DNA of 64,000 nt, from the NCBI GenBank assembly GCA_963603285.1, contig CAVCMG010000007.1:1-64000 (forward strand). The letters are read 5' to 3'. The stretch's first letter is position 1. Every line of letters starts with the position of its first letter. Positions 18,553 through 26,831 of this stretch are shown here, in pieces. The translations under genes and the position numbers were made by a program. The notes beneath the pieces are model-generated. The model did no database searches. It was given only the letters and a program-made list of their open reading frames with translations, and was not told the DNA's origin. The DNA comes from UBA11957 sp963603285 (GTDB lineage Bacteria > Bacillota > Clostridia > Lachnospirales > Lachnospiraceae).

Positions 18553-18597
18553 CAAAAAAAAGACCTTTACTGCACAACAAAAGTACAATAAAAGTCT
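18553..18597 (-). terminator. Riboswitch expression-platform terminator
   Basis: On the minus strand a 15-bp stem (18597-18583 with 18575-18561, with a few G-U pairs) is followed by a run of seven U (18560-18554). It lies between the aptamer and the ATPase start. It would stop transcription unless the aptamer prevents folding. Confidence 0.85.
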
Positions 18598-18614
18598 CGT
18601 TCCATCAACACTGT

Positions 18615-18716
18615 GTACTGTCCGGTTGCCTGTACGTCTGTACTGGCGTACGGCAGCGTGATGACGAACAGCACAACACCGGCATACCGGTGCGAACTAC
18701 TCCCTGTTATCAGAGG
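18615..18716 (-). ncRNA. yybP-ykoY (manganese) riboswitch aptamer
   Basis: The minus strand has the conserved blocks of this class in order: GGGAGTAG (18704-18697), a hairpin CACCGG-TATG-CCGGTG, then TTCGTCAT (18668-18661), a second helix (GCCGTACG with CGTACAGGC), and GGCAACCGG (18630-18622). The two internal helices with the GGGAGUAG and GCAAxC loops are how this class holds two metal ions. I could not find a clean closing P1 helix by eye. Promoter, aptamer, terminator and a P-type ATPase gene follow each other, which is the classic arrangement of a transcriptional ON switch for Mn2+ efflux. Confidence 0.8.
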
Positions 18717-18718
18717 TT

Positions 18719-18747
18719 ACTCTAGCATATGCCGTCCGGCTTGTCAA
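18719..18747 (-). promoter_or_regulatory. Promoter of the riboswitch-ATPase transcript
   Basis: TTGACA, 17 nt, TAGAGT on the minus strand, with TG one base before the -10. Transcription would begin just before the aptamer. Confidence 0.75.
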
Positions 18748-18825
18748 TTATTTTCTATTGACATTTTTGCCGATTTTTTTGTATTTTCAGCCATACATTT
18801 TCTCCCTGTTTTTGGTCGGATAGAA

Positions 18826-18854
18826 TTGTAAGAGACAGGCAAATCTGATACTAT
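18826..18854 (+). promoter_or_regulatory. Likely pyk promoter
   Basis: TTGTAA, 17 nt, TACTAT, about 48 nt before the pyk start. A second candidate (TTGACA at 18758-18763) lies further upstream but has a poorer -10. Confidence 0.5.
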
Positions 18855-18902
18855 AGACGCATAGATGATGTCCTGAAATCATCTAAGAAATGGAGAATGA
18901 CT

Positions 18903-20315
18903 ATGAGAAAGACAAAAATTATCTGTACAATTGGACCTGCAAGTGAAAATGCAGAAACACTGATGAAAATGTACAAGGCCGGTATGAACGTAGCCAGACT
19001 CAACTTTTCCCACGGTACTTACGAGGAGCAGCAGAGAAAAATTGATCTGATCAAGGAAACCCGTGAAAAAATGCATCTTCCGATCCCGATCATGCTGGAT
19101 ACCAAGGGTCCGGAATACCGTATCGGAACCTTTGCCGGGGGCCGTATTGAACTACATGACGGCGATACCTTTACTTTTACAACAGAACAGATCACCGGTG
19201 ACCGGACAAGGGTTTCTGTTAATTATGATAAGCTGATGGAGAATCTGTCCACCGGTGATACAATTCTGGTTAATAACGGGCTGGTGATTTTTGAGGTCGT
19301 TTCTGTCAATGCAACGGACGCTGCATGTAATGTTGTTGTCGGTGGCCCGCTCTCAGACAGAAAGAGTATGAATTTCCCGGGGAAGGTTATGAAGCATGAC
19401 TTTTTAAGTGAGCAGGACAAAAAAGACCTTCTCTTTGGTATTAAAAATGATGTGGATTTTGTGGCTGCTTCCTTCGTATCCACCAAACAGGATATCGCAG
19501 ATATGCGTGCTTTCCTAAATGAAAACGGTGGCGAACACATTGACCTGATCGCCAAGATTGAGAACCGTTCTGGTGTGGATCATATCGAAGAGATCTGCGA
19601 TATTGCAGATGGCATTATGATCGCCCGTGGTGATCTGGGTGTAGAGATCCCCGCCCATGAGGTTCCGGCGGTACAGAAATATCTGATCAACAAATGCCGT
19701 ATGCTGGGCAAGCGTGTTATTACGGCGACGGAAATGCTGGAATCCATGATCTACAATCCGCGTCCGACCAGAGCGGAGCTTTCCGATGTGGCCAATGCGG
19801 TATATGATGGCACTTCGGTTGTTATGCTTTCAGGCGAAACGGCTTCCGGTAAATATCCGGTGGAAGCTGTGAAAAACATGGTGGAAACGCTGGAATTCAC
19901 AGAGAAAAGTACGAATTATGCCAAACGTTTCAGAACTGCCGAATTCACGATTAAAAACAACCTAGATGCAGTCTCTCATGCAACGTGTGCAATGGCTACA
20001 GATATCAATGCAAAGTGTATCGTTGTCAATTCACTGACAGGTCTGACCGCCCGCATGGTGAGCCGTTTCCGCTGTCCGGTGGATATTCTTGGGCTTACAG
20101 CTTCGGAAAAGGGCTGGCGCAAGCTGAATATGAGCTGGGGCGTGACACCGGTGCTGTCAGACAAGTACGAATCGTTGGAAGATATTTTTGCGAATGACCT
20201 GAAGAAAGCAAAGGAGACGTTTGATCTGAAAGACGGGGATAATGTGATTCTGACGGGGGGACTGTTGAATGGGAAGCCGGGGAATACGAATATGATTAAG
20301 GTAGAGAAGATTTAA
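18903..20315 (+). CDS. pyk: Pyruvate kinase
   Basis: This 470-residue enzyme converts phosphoenolpyruvate and ADP to pyruvate and ATP in the last step of glycolysis. Characteristic pieces are KIICTIGPAS, NFSHGTYEEQ, LDTKGPEYRIG and the catalytic block IMIARGDLGVEIP, followed by the MxExM region TATEMLESMI. The length is that of the short form without the extra C-terminal PEP-utiliser domain found in Bacillus and related species. ATG at 18903 is preferred to 18897 because GGAG lies seven bases before it and one base before the other. It is a single-gene unit, ended by the long palindromic repeat that starts immediately after its stop. Confidence 0.96.
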   Translation: MRKTKIICTIGPASENAETLMKMYKAGMNVARLNFSHGTYEEQQRKIDLIKETREKMHLPIPIMLDTKGPEYRIGTFAGGRIELHDGDTFTFTTEQITGDRTRVSVNYDKLMENLSTGDTILVNNGLVIFEVVSVNATDAACNVVVGGPLSDRKSMNFPGKVMKHDFLSEQDKKDLLFGIKNDVDFVAASFVSTKQDIADMRAFLNENGGEHIDLIAKIENRSGVDHIEEICDIADGIMIARGDLGVEIPAHEVPAVQKYLINKCRMLGKRVITATEMLESMIYNPRPTRAELSDVANAVYDGTSVVMLSGETASGKYPVEAVKNMVETLEFTEKSTNYAKRFRTAEFTIKNNLDAVSHATCAMATDINAKCIVVNSLTGLTARMVSRFRCPVDILGLTASEKGWRKLNMSWGVTPVLSDKYESLEDIFANDLKKAKETFDLKDGDNVILTGGLLNGKPGNTNMIKVEKI

Positions 20316-20548
20316 GACGGACGTTCGTCAAAAAGCGCCGCAAGGCCGCTGTCATATATCCGGTGCAAAACCAAAGTGCAACGCCTGCCTGAGCTAATCG
20401 CTAACTGCGTCTAAGCACGCTCGCATAAGCGAGCTCGCGTTCCAAGACTCCGTAAGCGATGGATCTCATGCAGGCTAAGAACGCACTTTTAAATGGTTTT
20501 GCACCGGATATATGACAGCGGCCTTGCGGCGCTTTTTTCCTCACTGGT
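20316..20548. repeat. Giant palindromic intergenic element, copy 1 (after pyk)
   Basis: A 44-nt left arm (20330-20373) is perfectly complementary to the right arm (20494-20538). The arms enclose a 120-nt core that starts AAGTGCAACGCCTG, holds a small hairpin (GCTCG...CGAGC) and ends CAGGCTAAGAACGCACTT. The core ends also pair (AAGTGC/GCACTT, GCCTGC/GCAGGC). The element is flanked by GACGGACG on the left and ACTGGT on the right, as is a second copy at 41553-41823. The right arm ends in a T run, so it can also act as the pyk terminator. No plausible gene lies in this gap. Confidence 0.85.
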
Positions 20549-20644
20549 TATGGGGAGTGGTGAAACGGAAGTGAAAGAAAAACGGATAGTTATATGGAAT
20601 TTTCCACTAGCTATCCGTCTTTTATGTAGGAGCTATCAATTACT

Positions 20645-21955
20645 TCAGTTTTGTGGATCTGTACTCTTTGCGCTGGGATAAATCCGTTGCATGACATCGT
20701 CGTTGTAATTTGTGTCGAGCCACGCTTCTACGATGTTGGTGGCGGGGACTTCGTGGCTGCGGGATTCGTAGCGGACGAGGGCGCAGAAGGATACGAGCAT
20801 GTTGGCGGTCATGAAGAGGATCATGATCCAGGAGAGGATCCGGCCGGGCTGCATGGGGATTTTCTCGATGAGGCTGGAAAATCCCGGATAGATGATGCGT
20901 ATCCATACGACGGATGCGATGCCCCAGAAGAAGCAGTATAAAAGATTGATACGGCCGCCGAGATTGAAGGGGAGCTTGCTGTAATCCCAGAATACTTTAC
21001 CGAAAAACAGTTCTGTCAGGACGCTGCAGAGGTATTCGTAAGCGCCGCCGAGGAAGGTTCCGGTGAGGAAGATGAAAAAGCTGCCCTTTTCGATGGATTT
21101 ATACAGAAGGGCCGTGGCAAATACCATGGCCATACCCCAGACGATGCTGAACGGACCCCAGACAAGGCTGCTGCGGTTCATCCAGACACCGGCGTTGATT
21201 CGGCAGAAGATCGTCTCTACGATATCACCGATCAGCGAGCCGGCAAAAAAGATCCAGGCCAGCTTGTAGAAGCTGCAGCCTTCGGCAAAGATCTGCTGTT
21301 TTTCTTTTTCCTTTACCTTCTTTTCTGCCTGCGGATAGGCTTTCTGCATACGCTTTTCCAGAGAGGCAACGATGCGGCCCTCCAGCATGGCTGTGACATT
21401 GGCAATCCGTTTATTGGACTGCTTCCACTGCTCCATATGCTTTCCGCGCTGCTGCATAAAGAAGTGGGTCCCCAAGACATCGACGATAAAAATACCAGCC
21501 AGTGTCCATAAAAGCACGAGACGCAGGATATGCGGCAGCATATACGCTACGTTCAGTACAAGGCGGTTGCCCCAGCGGACGATAATGTATCCCAGAACGC
21601 CCCATAAAAGAGACGCCGGTACACAGATATAACCATCCAGATTCCACCGGCGGTTCTCGTAATTCCACAGGCGTCTGTGCCAGAAATGCTCGATCATATG
21701 GCCGCCGATCCATTCAATGATCGTCGCATAGATCATACTGAACAGGAACAGCCAGATACCGGTCAGCTCATGGACGGTCAGGGTGATGATCACACCACCG
21801 ATACCGTAGGTGGCACAGAACGGGCCGTTTAAAGCACCGCGGTTGGAAAACGAATGATGCCGGATCGTTGCATATACGGTCTCAAGGATCCATCCGGCAA
21901 AGCCGTAGATAAAAAACAGAATACAAAGCTCTGTAAATGTATAGCCAAAAAACAT
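20645..21955 (-). CDS. CmpB-type membrane protein (putative ABC-transporter type IV family)
   Basis: This 436-residue membrane protein contains two copies of the CmpB-type domain (Pfam ABC_trans_CmpB as I recall it). The first spans about residues 1-165 (FFIYGFAGWILETVYATI, NRGALNGPFCATYGIGG, EWIGGHMIEHFW), and the second about 225-360 (FAGSLIGDIVETIFCRI, NRSSLVWGPFSIVWG, GGAYEYLCSVLTELFF). A charged cytoplasmic linker joins them. Each copy has a Glu in the first helix and a conserved loop with NRG/NRS. The biochemical role of the family is unsettled despite its name. It is a single gene transcribed toward pyk, and no ABC ATPase is adjacent. Confidence 0.82.
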   Translation of the reverse strand: MFFGYTFTELCILFFIYGFAGWILETVYATIRHHSFSNRGALNGPFCATYGIGGVIITLTVHELTGIWLFLFSMIYATIIEWIGGHMIEHFWHRRLWNYENRRWNLDGYICVPASLLWGVLGYIIVRWGNRLVLNVAYMLPHILRLVLLWTLAGIFIVDVLGTHFFMQQRGKHMEQWKQSNKRIANVTAMLEGRIVASLEKRMQKAYPQAEKKVKEKEKQQIFAEGCSFYKLAWIFFAGSLIGDIVETIFCRINAGVWMNRSSLVWGPFSIVWGMAMVFATALLYKSIEKGSFFIFLTGTFLGGAYEYLCSVLTELFFGKVFWDYSKLPFNLGGRINLLYCFFWGIASVVWIRIIYPGFSSLIEKIPMQPGRILSWIMILFMTANMLVSFCALVRYESRSHEVPATNIVEAWLDTNYNDDVMQRIYPSAKSTDPQN

Positions 21956-22029
21956 AGGTTGTCTCCTTTGTACTGTAAAAAACGCTTTTGTTACCGTTTA
22001 CAAAACACTGTAAACTGTCTGTATCCGCT

Positions 22030-23352
22030 TTAACCGATACCGCCAAGTGCCACACCGAGGATCAGCACAATAAAGCATACCGGCACAAACAGATATTTGC
22101 ACAGCGGATAAAACCAGGCGCCGATGCCTTTGTCCCTTCCTTTATTGACCTGCGTTTCCACATAGTCGCGGCCACAGATCCAGAAGTACATAATACCGGC
22201 CAGTCCTGCGCCCAGCGGGCAGATATAGATGGACAGGACATCCATCCACTGGGATACGATCCCCTGAATCAGCACCGATACGACCATACCGATCACAGCG
22301 ATGATCGCGCAGGCCGGGATACGGGACAGATGGAACTTTTCCTGCACCGTGGCGATCGGCGCCTCATACAGATTCAGCAAGGATGTCATACCGGCAAACA
22401 GCACGGCCACAAAGAAAATGATGGCTACCAGCCGTCCGCCCGGCATGGAACGGATCAGATTCGGCAGATAAATAAACAGAAGGCCCGGGCCTCCCTGATC
22501 CAGCTGTGCACCGGTCGTTGCCATCGCCGGGATAATCACCAGTGCTGCCAACATGGCGGCGATTGTATCAAACAGGGCCACACGGCCTGCGGATGCTGGA
22601 ATATTCTCTTCATCCGACAGATACGAACCGTAGATCAGCGTACCGCTGCCTGCCACAGACAGGGAGAAAAACGCCTGTCCCAATGCAAAAATCCATGTGG
22701 ACGGCTGTTTCAGTGCCACTGGATCGATACGGAATATATACCGGTAACCATCTGCAGAACCGGGCTGTAAAAAAACATACACCCCGAGCAGAACAAACAG
22801 GAAAAAGAAAACCGGCATCATCACCTTGTTGGCCTTTTCGATACCTTTTCCGATGCCAAACATCGTGATCAGCATACACAGCACCAGTGCGGCAACCTGC
22901 CACGACGTATTGCCGAAAGCACTGGCCATGCCGCCAAAGGCGCTGGCATACCCTTCGGCATCCGTGGGTGCCAGTGTGGCTCCGGTGAATGTACCGACAA
23001 CATATTTTAAGATCCAGCCCATGACAACGGTGTAGCCGATCGCCATGGCCAGCGAGCCGATCACCGGGATCAGACCCAGCGTCTGTCCGACCTTTCGCTT
23101 CTGTTTTCGTTCACAGGCAGCGCCAAAGGCGTCGATCGGGCCAGAACGGGTCGCACGGCCAAAGCTCATCTCTCCGATCACACCTGTGCAGGCGATCAGC
23201 ACGACAAAAATAAAATAGGGGATCAGAAATGATCCGCCCCCGTACAAAGAAACACGGGTGGGGAACATCCAGATATTGCCCATACCGACTGCTGAACCGA
23301 TACAGGCCAGGATAAAGCCCCACCTACTGTTAAAGGATTCTCTTTTTTTCAT
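22030..23352 (-). CDS. Sodium-dependent transporter of the NSS (LeuT) family
   Basis: This 440-residue membrane protein has the NSS signature in helix 1 (GSAVGMGNIWMFP) with the unwound GxG ion-site region, and a second signature at GSGTLIYGSYLS. Bacterial relatives import amino acids with Na+; the substrate is not evident. ATG at 23352 is chosen because GGAG lies nine bases before it and NSS proteins begin shortly before the RxxW motif (SFNSRWGFIL). The longer reading from 23394 would overlap the promoter. It is a single-gene unit. Confidence 0.92.
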   Translation of the reverse strand: MKKRESFNSRWGFILACIGSAVGMGNIWMFPTRVSLYGGGSFLIPYFIFVVLIACTGVIGEMSFGRATRSGPIDAFGAACERKQKRKVGQTLGLIPVIGSLAMAIGYTVVMGWILKYVVGTFTGATLAPTDAEGYASAFGGMASAFGNTSWQVAALVLCMLITMFGIGKGIEKANKVMMPVFFFLFVLLGVYVFLQPGSADGYRYIFRIDPVALKQPSTWIFALGQAFFSLSVAGSGTLIYGSYLSDEENIPASAGRVALFDTIAAMLAALVIIPAMATTGAQLDQGGPGLLFIYLPNLIRSMPGGRLVAIIFFVAVLFAGMTSLLNLYEAPIATVQEKFHLSRIPACAIIAVIGMVVSVLIQGIVSQWMDVLSIYICPLGAGLAGIMYFWICGRDYVETQVNKGRDKGIGAWFYPLCKYLFVPVCFIVLILGVALGGIG

Positions 23353-23393
23353 TGACAATTCTCCCTCTCGTCCCTTGCGGGAAATATTGTACA

Positions 23394-23401
23394 ATTATAT
23401 C
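23394..23401 (-). promoter_or_regulatory. Extended -10 element of the NSS transporter gene
   Basis: TGATATAAT on the minus strand gives a perfect -10 with TG one base upstream, about 40 nt before the start codon. The -35 region is weak. Confidence 0.55.
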
Positions 23402-23468
23402 ATAAAATTGCCGGATAAAAAGGAATCTCTTGTGTTTTCCACAATTTTTATCTGTTTTTGTGTATATC

Positions 23469-24635
23469 TCACTCACAGGCCAGGATTTCTACCGCTTTTG
23501 CCGCCTGACGGGCCTCCTCCACAGTGGAAAAAGCCCCAAAGCTGAAACGCACGATCCCCTGCTTCACTGTGCCGAGTGCTTCATGGGCCAGCGGCGCACA
23601 GTGCGCACCGGAACGTGTCGCTATACCCAAACGCTCCATCAGCTCATCGGCAACCTCCGCCGAGCTGTACCCGTCCAGATTGAGGGATACAATGCCGGTC
23701 CGCTGCAACACCGGAGCACTTTCCTCATGCTCCCAGCTGCTGTAATCCCCATACAGCTTCACATATGGAATCTGCTTTACCTCCCGGTAGAAGGTCTTTG
23801 CCGCCAGTATTTCCTGCGCAGCCAGTCTGTCCTGACCCTGCTTTTTTATATACCGGACGGCAGCCAGAAGACCAGCAATCCCCGGCAGGTTCAATGTACC
23901 GGCTTCCAGATGCTCCGGATATACCTCCGGCTGCCTTTCATCGAAGGAATGTATGCCGGAGCCGCCCTCTTTCAGCGGACGCAGCTGTATCTTTTCTCCC
24001 ACCAGGATTCCGCCTGTCCCCTGAGGGCCAAGCATAGCCTTATGGCCTGTAAAACAGAGGATGTCGATCCCCATCTTTTCCATATCTATGGACACTGTAC
24101 CGGCGGTCTGTGCAGCATCCACGACAAGCAACAGGCCATGTGCTCTGCAAAATGCACCTATGGCGCAGAGATCGTTGACATTCCCCGTCACATTGGAGGC
24201 ATGCTGCACGATAACAGCTCTGGTATTCTCCTGCACTGCTGCCGCCAGATCCGTGAGAAAAATCCTCCCCATATGATCCGCCGGAAGGATTGTGACAGTA
24301 ATCTGCTGTTCTTTTTCAAGCCGCCGGAGAGGACGCAGTACTGAATTGTGTTCCATCGCCGTGGTAATCACATGATCGCCCGGTGAAAACAGGCCAAGGA
24401 TCGCTGTATTGAGGCTCTCCGTGGCGTTCGCGGTAAAACATACGCGATGCGGACACGAAAAGCCGAAGAAATCTGCCAGCTCCTCTCTTGCCTCTTCCAC
24501 AATGCGGGAAGCTGTCAGCGAAGCCTGATGTACGCCCCGGGCCGCATTTCCCGCCTGCTGCATGGCTTCCAGCATGGCTTCACCGACGCAGGGCGGCTTT
24601 TGCAGTGTTGTCGCCGCATTGTCCAGATATAGCAT
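23469..24635 (-). CDS. Cysteine desulfurase-family PLP enzyme (aminotransferase class V)
   Basis: This 388-residue protein starts with the class V signature YLDNAATT. The PLP lysine is in DILCFTGHKAMLGPQGTGG, and the active-site Cys lies in RSGAHCAPLAHEALG, as in SufS-type desulfurases. The compact size and proximity to YedF fit the subgroup sometimes called EF2568-like, which occurs beside selenium-metabolism genes; that placement rests on memory. It would release sulfur (or handle selenium) from cysteine analogues and pass it to a carrier. ATG at 24635 fits the family start; the longer reading to 24734 adds an unconserved tail. It is downstream of yedF in the same direction with a gap of about 115 nt. 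Confidence 0.85.
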   Translation of the reverse strand: MLYLDNAATTLQKPPCVGEAMLEAMQQAGNAARGVHQASLTASRIVEEAREELADFFGFSCPHRVCFTANATESLNTAILGLFSPGDHVITTAMEHNSVLRPLRRLEKEQQITVTILPADHMGRIFLTDLAAAVQENTRAVIVQHASNVTGNVNDLCAIGAFCRAHGLLLVVDAAQTAGTVSIDMEKMGIDILCFTGHKAMLGPQGTGGILVGEKIQLRPLKEGGSGIHSFDERQPEVYPEHLEAGTLNLPGIAGLLAAVRYIKKQGQDRLAAQEILAAKTFYREVKQIPYVKLYGDYSSWEHEESAPVLQRTGIVSLNLDGYSSAEVADELMERLGIATRSGAHCAPLAHEALGTVKQGIVRFSFGAFSTVEEARQAAKAVEILACE

Positions 24636-24749
24636 CGTCTCTCTTCTCCCTTCTGATCCTCTGGCTCGTTGCCCGCGTAAAAAGCTGTCGCACCGGTGTT
24701 TTTCAGAGGAATTACCATAACAGGCAGCTTCCACAGAACTGTTCTTCGT

Positions 24750-25385
24750 TTAGCACGGCTTCACGATCAGATCCGCCTGCTCCATCTTCTCCACGATCAC
24801 ATACATATTTGTGACGGTACCGACCTTGAGCTGTTCTGTCAGGCCATAATAATTCAGGCATGTACCACAGCTCATGATCTCAACCCCCTGGGCTTCCAGC
24901 GATTTCAGATCCTCCAGCGCCGGGGATTCCTCACAGGTCAGATGTACGCCACCGTTGTAAAAGAGAATTGTCTCCGGCAGCTCGTCCTGCTGTGTCACGG
25001 CATAGAGAAAGGCTTTTAACAGAGTCCGACCCAGCTCTTCACTGCCATTGCCCATCTGATCCGAGCTGATCACTATAATCTTTTTCTTCTTTACACTGTC
25101 CGGCACGCAGACGGTTTCTTCCGGCAGATCCTTTGTCTGGACAGCCGCCTCGTCTTGATCCTTTTGGATCTCCATAAACACATGGTATTCACTCTCAGCC
25201 TTTTTCTCCGCATGTACCGGATAGCCTTTGACATTGGCCATCTTGGTCAGATTCTGCACAGCAATCTCATTGTCCACATGGATCTCCACCTGACCGCTTT
25301 CCGTCATTTCTTTAATAGCATTTTTGGTCTTTACAACAGGAATCGGGCAGGTATCGCCCATGGCATTTACCAGAATATTCGGCAT
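24750..25385 (-). CDS. yedF: YedF-type sulfur/selenium carrier (TusA-like plus DsrE-like domains)
   Basis: This 211-residue protein begins with a TusA-like domain. Cys13 lies in the CPIP motif (DTCPIPVV), the site that carries persulfide in TusA. After a charged linker (about residues 75-100) comes a DsrE/F-like domain with IIVISSDQMGNGSEELG and the C-terminal MSCGTCLNYYGL loop with two cysteines. This two-domain form is the YedF family linked in comparative genomics to selenium-dependent molybdenum hydroxylases. ATG has AGGAG eight bases before it. The desulfurase-like gene follows downstream and the DUF3343 gene diverges upstream. No selD or hydroxylase gene is in the window, so the selenium link is by association only. 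Confidence 0.86.
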   Translation of the reverse strand: MPNILVNAMGDTCPIPVVKTKNAIKEMTESGQVEIHVDNEIAVQNLTKMANVKGYPVHAEKKAESEYHVFMEIQKDQDEAAVQTKDLPEETVCVPDSVKKKKIIVISSDQMGNGSEELGRTLLKAFLYAVTQQDELPETILFYNGGVHLTCEESPALEDLKSLEAQGVEIMSCGTCLNYYGLTEQLKVGTVTNMYVIVEKMEQADLIVKPC

Positions 25386-25597
25386 GGTCTGTTCTCCTTT
25401 TCATCATATAAGCGTTATTCTTGCCTCTGCGGGCATCACTGTATATCACACAGCTTTTGTTTTATTTTATCAAACTCTCCCACAAAATGGTAGACAGTTT
25501 TTATCCGGTTTGTACGACTTCACTTTCTTATGCTATTGACAAGCTGTGGTTCTGTGCGTATCGTAGGGATATCTACCATACATAGGAAGTGTATATC

Positions 25598-25834
25598 ATG
25601 CGAAAAAAAGAATCCTGTTACGTTATCACATTTACATCCACCGCGGATGCCATTCTTTTTGAAAAAAAGGCCACTGCCGCACAGCTGCCCGGACGTCTGA
25701 TCCCGTTGCCACCGGTCATTTCTGCCGGATGTGGTATGGCTTGGAAAATCAAAAAACAGGAGGCTGCTAACCTCCTGTCTGCTGTAGCTTCTCTTGATGT
25801 ACCCTTCGAGAAGCTCCATGAGCTTATGCTGTAA
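25598..25834 (+). CDS. DUF3343 small putative Se/S carrier-like protein
   Basis: This 78-residue protein has the DUF3343 features: a YVITFTSTADAILFEK start resembling a small ferredoxin-like fold, a PLPPVISAGCGMAW centre with one Cys, and an aliphatic C-terminus. Proteins of this family often sit beside yedF and desulfurase genes and have been proposed as sulfur or selenium carriers. ATG at 25598 is chosen because AGGAAG lies eight bases upstream; the longer in-frame GTG at 25589 lacks a site. It is divergent from yedF, with a shared promoter region of about 210 nt. Confidence 0.82.
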   Translation: MRKKESCYVITFTSTADAILFEKKATAAQLPGRLIPLPPVISAGCGMAWKIKKQEAANLLSAVASLDVPFEKLHELML

Positions 25835-25882
25835 TTTCCTGTCGGCAGATCTTCCACATTGACTGTGTCATCTGCCGCTTCA

Positions 25883-26806
25883 TCACATACTTTCCAGTAT
25901 GCTCTGGGCGTTCCGGCCATCAGCCAGGATCTGCTTTTTGAGGGCTTCAAGAGATTCAAACTTTTTCTCCGGCCGCTGAAAATGTAAAAGCTCCACCTTT
26001 TCGATGACGCCGTACAGATTCAGATTGCAGGAAAACAGATGCGTCTCCACACCCACAAATTTTTCCAGTACGGTCGGCTTGACGCCGATATTGGTCACAC
26101 CACCAAACTCCATATCTCCGATCAGATTCCGCGTGGCATACACGCCAAAGGGCGGCATCACCTTGCGCTCATCGGCCTTCAGATTCGTCGTTGGCAGTCC
26201 GAGCGTCCGGCCCAGCTGGCGACCATGGATGATCTCCCCCTCAAAAAAGTAGGGATATCCAAGCAGTGCTGTGGCCCGCTCCATATCGCCTTTTAAGATG
26301 CTCTCCCGCACAAGGGTACTGGAAATCTCCTGCCCTTCGTACATTTCCTTTTCCAGAACCTCCACGGTAAAGCCATACTGAGCGCCCATCCGCTGCAACA
26401 GTGCAACGTCACCACCACGTTTATAGCCAAACCGGAAATCCGGTCCGACAACCAGGCAGACAGCCTTCAGCCGCTTCACCAGAAGCTCTTTGACAAAATC
26501 CTCCGCCTGCATATGCATCAGCTGTTCGTCAAACGGACACTCCACGAGCCAGTCGATGCCCTTATCCTCGAGCATCCGGAAACGTTCCTCATTCGTCAGT
26601 AATACTCTGTGTTTCTGATCCTTTGTCAGCGTGTACGGCGATACGGCGAAGGTGAACACCACGGATGTCCATTTTTTTTCACCGGACAGCTCCAGTACAC
26701 GGTTCAGCAGTTTCTGGTGTCCACGATGAAGCCCATCAAACTTACCCAGTGTGATCACACAGGGGGTATCCGACCAGAATTCATATGTCCCTGATGTAAA
26801 CTGCAT
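25883..26806 (-). CDS. ribF: Bifunctional riboflavin kinase / FAD synthetase
   Basis: This 307-residue protein turns riboflavin into FMN and then FAD. The N-terminal nucleotidyltransferase domain has the ITLGKFDGLHRGHQKLL motif (GxFDGxHxGH). The C-terminal kinase domain has GRQLGRTLGLPTTNL followed by the beta-barrel region (PPFGVYATR, GGVTNIGVKPT). It is the last gene of the nusA-infB-truB series and follows truB by 25 nt. The length is typical. It may be the exit gene of that long transcript. Confidence 0.95.
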   Translation of the reverse strand: MQFTSGTYEFWSDTPCVITLGKFDGLHRGHQKLLNRVLELSGEKKWTSVVFTFAVSPYTLTKDQKHRVLLTNEERFRMLEDKGIDWLVECPFDEQLMHMQAEDFVKELLVKRLKAVCLVVGPDFRFGYKRGGDVALLQRMGAQYGFTVEVLEKEMYEGQEISSTLVRESILKGDMERATALLGYPYFFEGEIIHGRQLGRTLGLPTTNLKADERKVMPPFGVYATRNLIGDMEFGGVTNIGVKPTVLEKFVGVETHLFSCNLNLYGVIEKVELLHFQRPEKKFESLEALKKQILADGRNAQSILESM

Positions 26807-26831
26807 ATCTTGTCCTCTGTTTCTCTAAATT

